A DNA stretch of 64,000 nt from Microbacterium marinilacus (lineage in GTDB: Bacteria > Actinomycetota > Actinomycetes > Actinomycetales > Microbacteriaceae). Positions 63,869 through 64,000 of this stretch are shown here, in pieces. Within the stretch, counting starts at the first letter, position 1. Each line of letters begins with the position of its first letter. The DNA is taken from positions 122,166 to 186,165 of the forward strand of contig NZ_JAIJZW010000008.1 of assembly GCF_019753765.1 (NCBI RefSeq), given 5' to 3'. Made by a program: the position numbers and the translations under genes. Below the pieces are notes generated by a model. It searched no databases. It was not told the origin of the DNA and worked only from the letters and a program-made list of their open reading frames with translations.

Positions 63869-64000
63869 CTAGATGTAGTGCCCAGCCAGGTTGTTTGAAA
63901 TGCGGCTGATGGGTGGGAGCTTTCCGATGGCGGTGTGGGGTCTGTGGTGATTGTAGAAGTGCAGCCAGGCCGGGAGAGCTGCTCGCCGAGCTGACTCGGA
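63869..64000 (-). mobile_element. IS481-type transposase, C-terminal end (cut by the window edge)
   Basis: The minus strand has 43 codons ending with TAG at 63869-63871. They read RPHTAIGKLPPISRISNNLAGHYI preceded by WLHFYNHH, which is the C-terminal end of the DDE transposase of IS481-family elements. The rest is beyond the window, and no terminal inverted repeat could be set between 63780 and 63868. The insertion lies just upstream of nadE, reading in the same direction. Confidence 0.85.

Overview
The window is about 70% G+C, with dense gene packing, frequent GTG starts, ATGA/GTGA start-stop overlaps and several apparently leaderless genes. Together with a DUF7882-type protein, a mycothiol-associated maleylpyruvate-isomerase-fold protein, an EspI-like ParA protein, a DtxR/IdeR-type iron box and an N-terminally extended GAPDH, this points to an actinobacterium, most likely of the Microbacteriaceae (Microbacterium-like). 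It looks chromosomal: NAD synthase, CoaBC, GAPDH, SbcCD and a tRNA-Arg gene are present, with accessory catabolic and surface modules between them.

Layout. 0-6.2 kb: a cut MmyB-like regulator divergent from an SDR oxidoreductase, a GT1 glycosyltransferase, a TetR/MFS efflux pair, and a membrane protein overlapping a YtrA-type GntR regulator. 6.2-12.8 kb: a minus-strand homoprotocatechuate (3,4-dihydroxyphenylacetate) meta-cleavage operon: a FAH-RraA fusion, GntR, HpaE, HpaD, HpaH and HpaI, with one visible promoter and an overlapping palindrome. 12.8-17.7 kb: GNAT acetyltransferase, EspI-like ParA ATPase, GAPDH and small hypotheticals. 17.9-24.4 kb: tRNA-Arg(ACG), a MarR/DUF7882 divergon, a LAxTG surface protein, a LuxR-type regulator broken by an in-frame TGA, and a degenerate tRNA 3' end that copies the tRNA-Arg end. 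24.4-41 kb: mostly housekeeping and small metabolic genes (MarR, ECF sigma factor with a SnoaL-like tail, HAD phosphatase, CoaBC, an LLM-FAD oxidoreductase fusion, aldo/keto reductase, amino-acid permease, siderophore-interacting protein, AlkA-like glycosylase). 41-42.1 kb: a winged-helix regulator behind a long structured leader that carries a leaderless 33-codon Cys-rich ORF. 42.1-52.8 kb: lipoproteins, Pyr_excise-type glycosylase, hydrolases, SbcD-SbcC, a nucleoside deaminase and a lipase-maturation-factor-like membrane protein.

53-61.6 kb holds the most distinctive locus, a ten-gene plus-strand operon. It encodes an ABC importer (ATPase, permease, NMT1/THI5-like lipoprotein) and homologues of four Mesorhizobium loti vitamin-B6 degradation enzymes: MHPC oxygenase, a class-II-aldolase-fold HMPDC decarboxylase, a 3-hydroxyacyl-CoA-dehydrogenase-fold FHMPC dehydrogenase, and an alpha/beta hydrolase matching E-2-(acetamidomethylene)succinate hydrolase, whose S106/D130/H258 numbering equals that of the characterised enzyme as I remember it. 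A DUF1185 protein, a PEBP-family protein and an IclR regulator complete it. The set reads as import of a pyridoxate-type compound and its conversion to succinic semialdehyde, acetate, CO2 and ammonia; the early B6 oxidation steps are not in the window. NAD synthase follows, and the right edge cuts into an IS481-type transposase.
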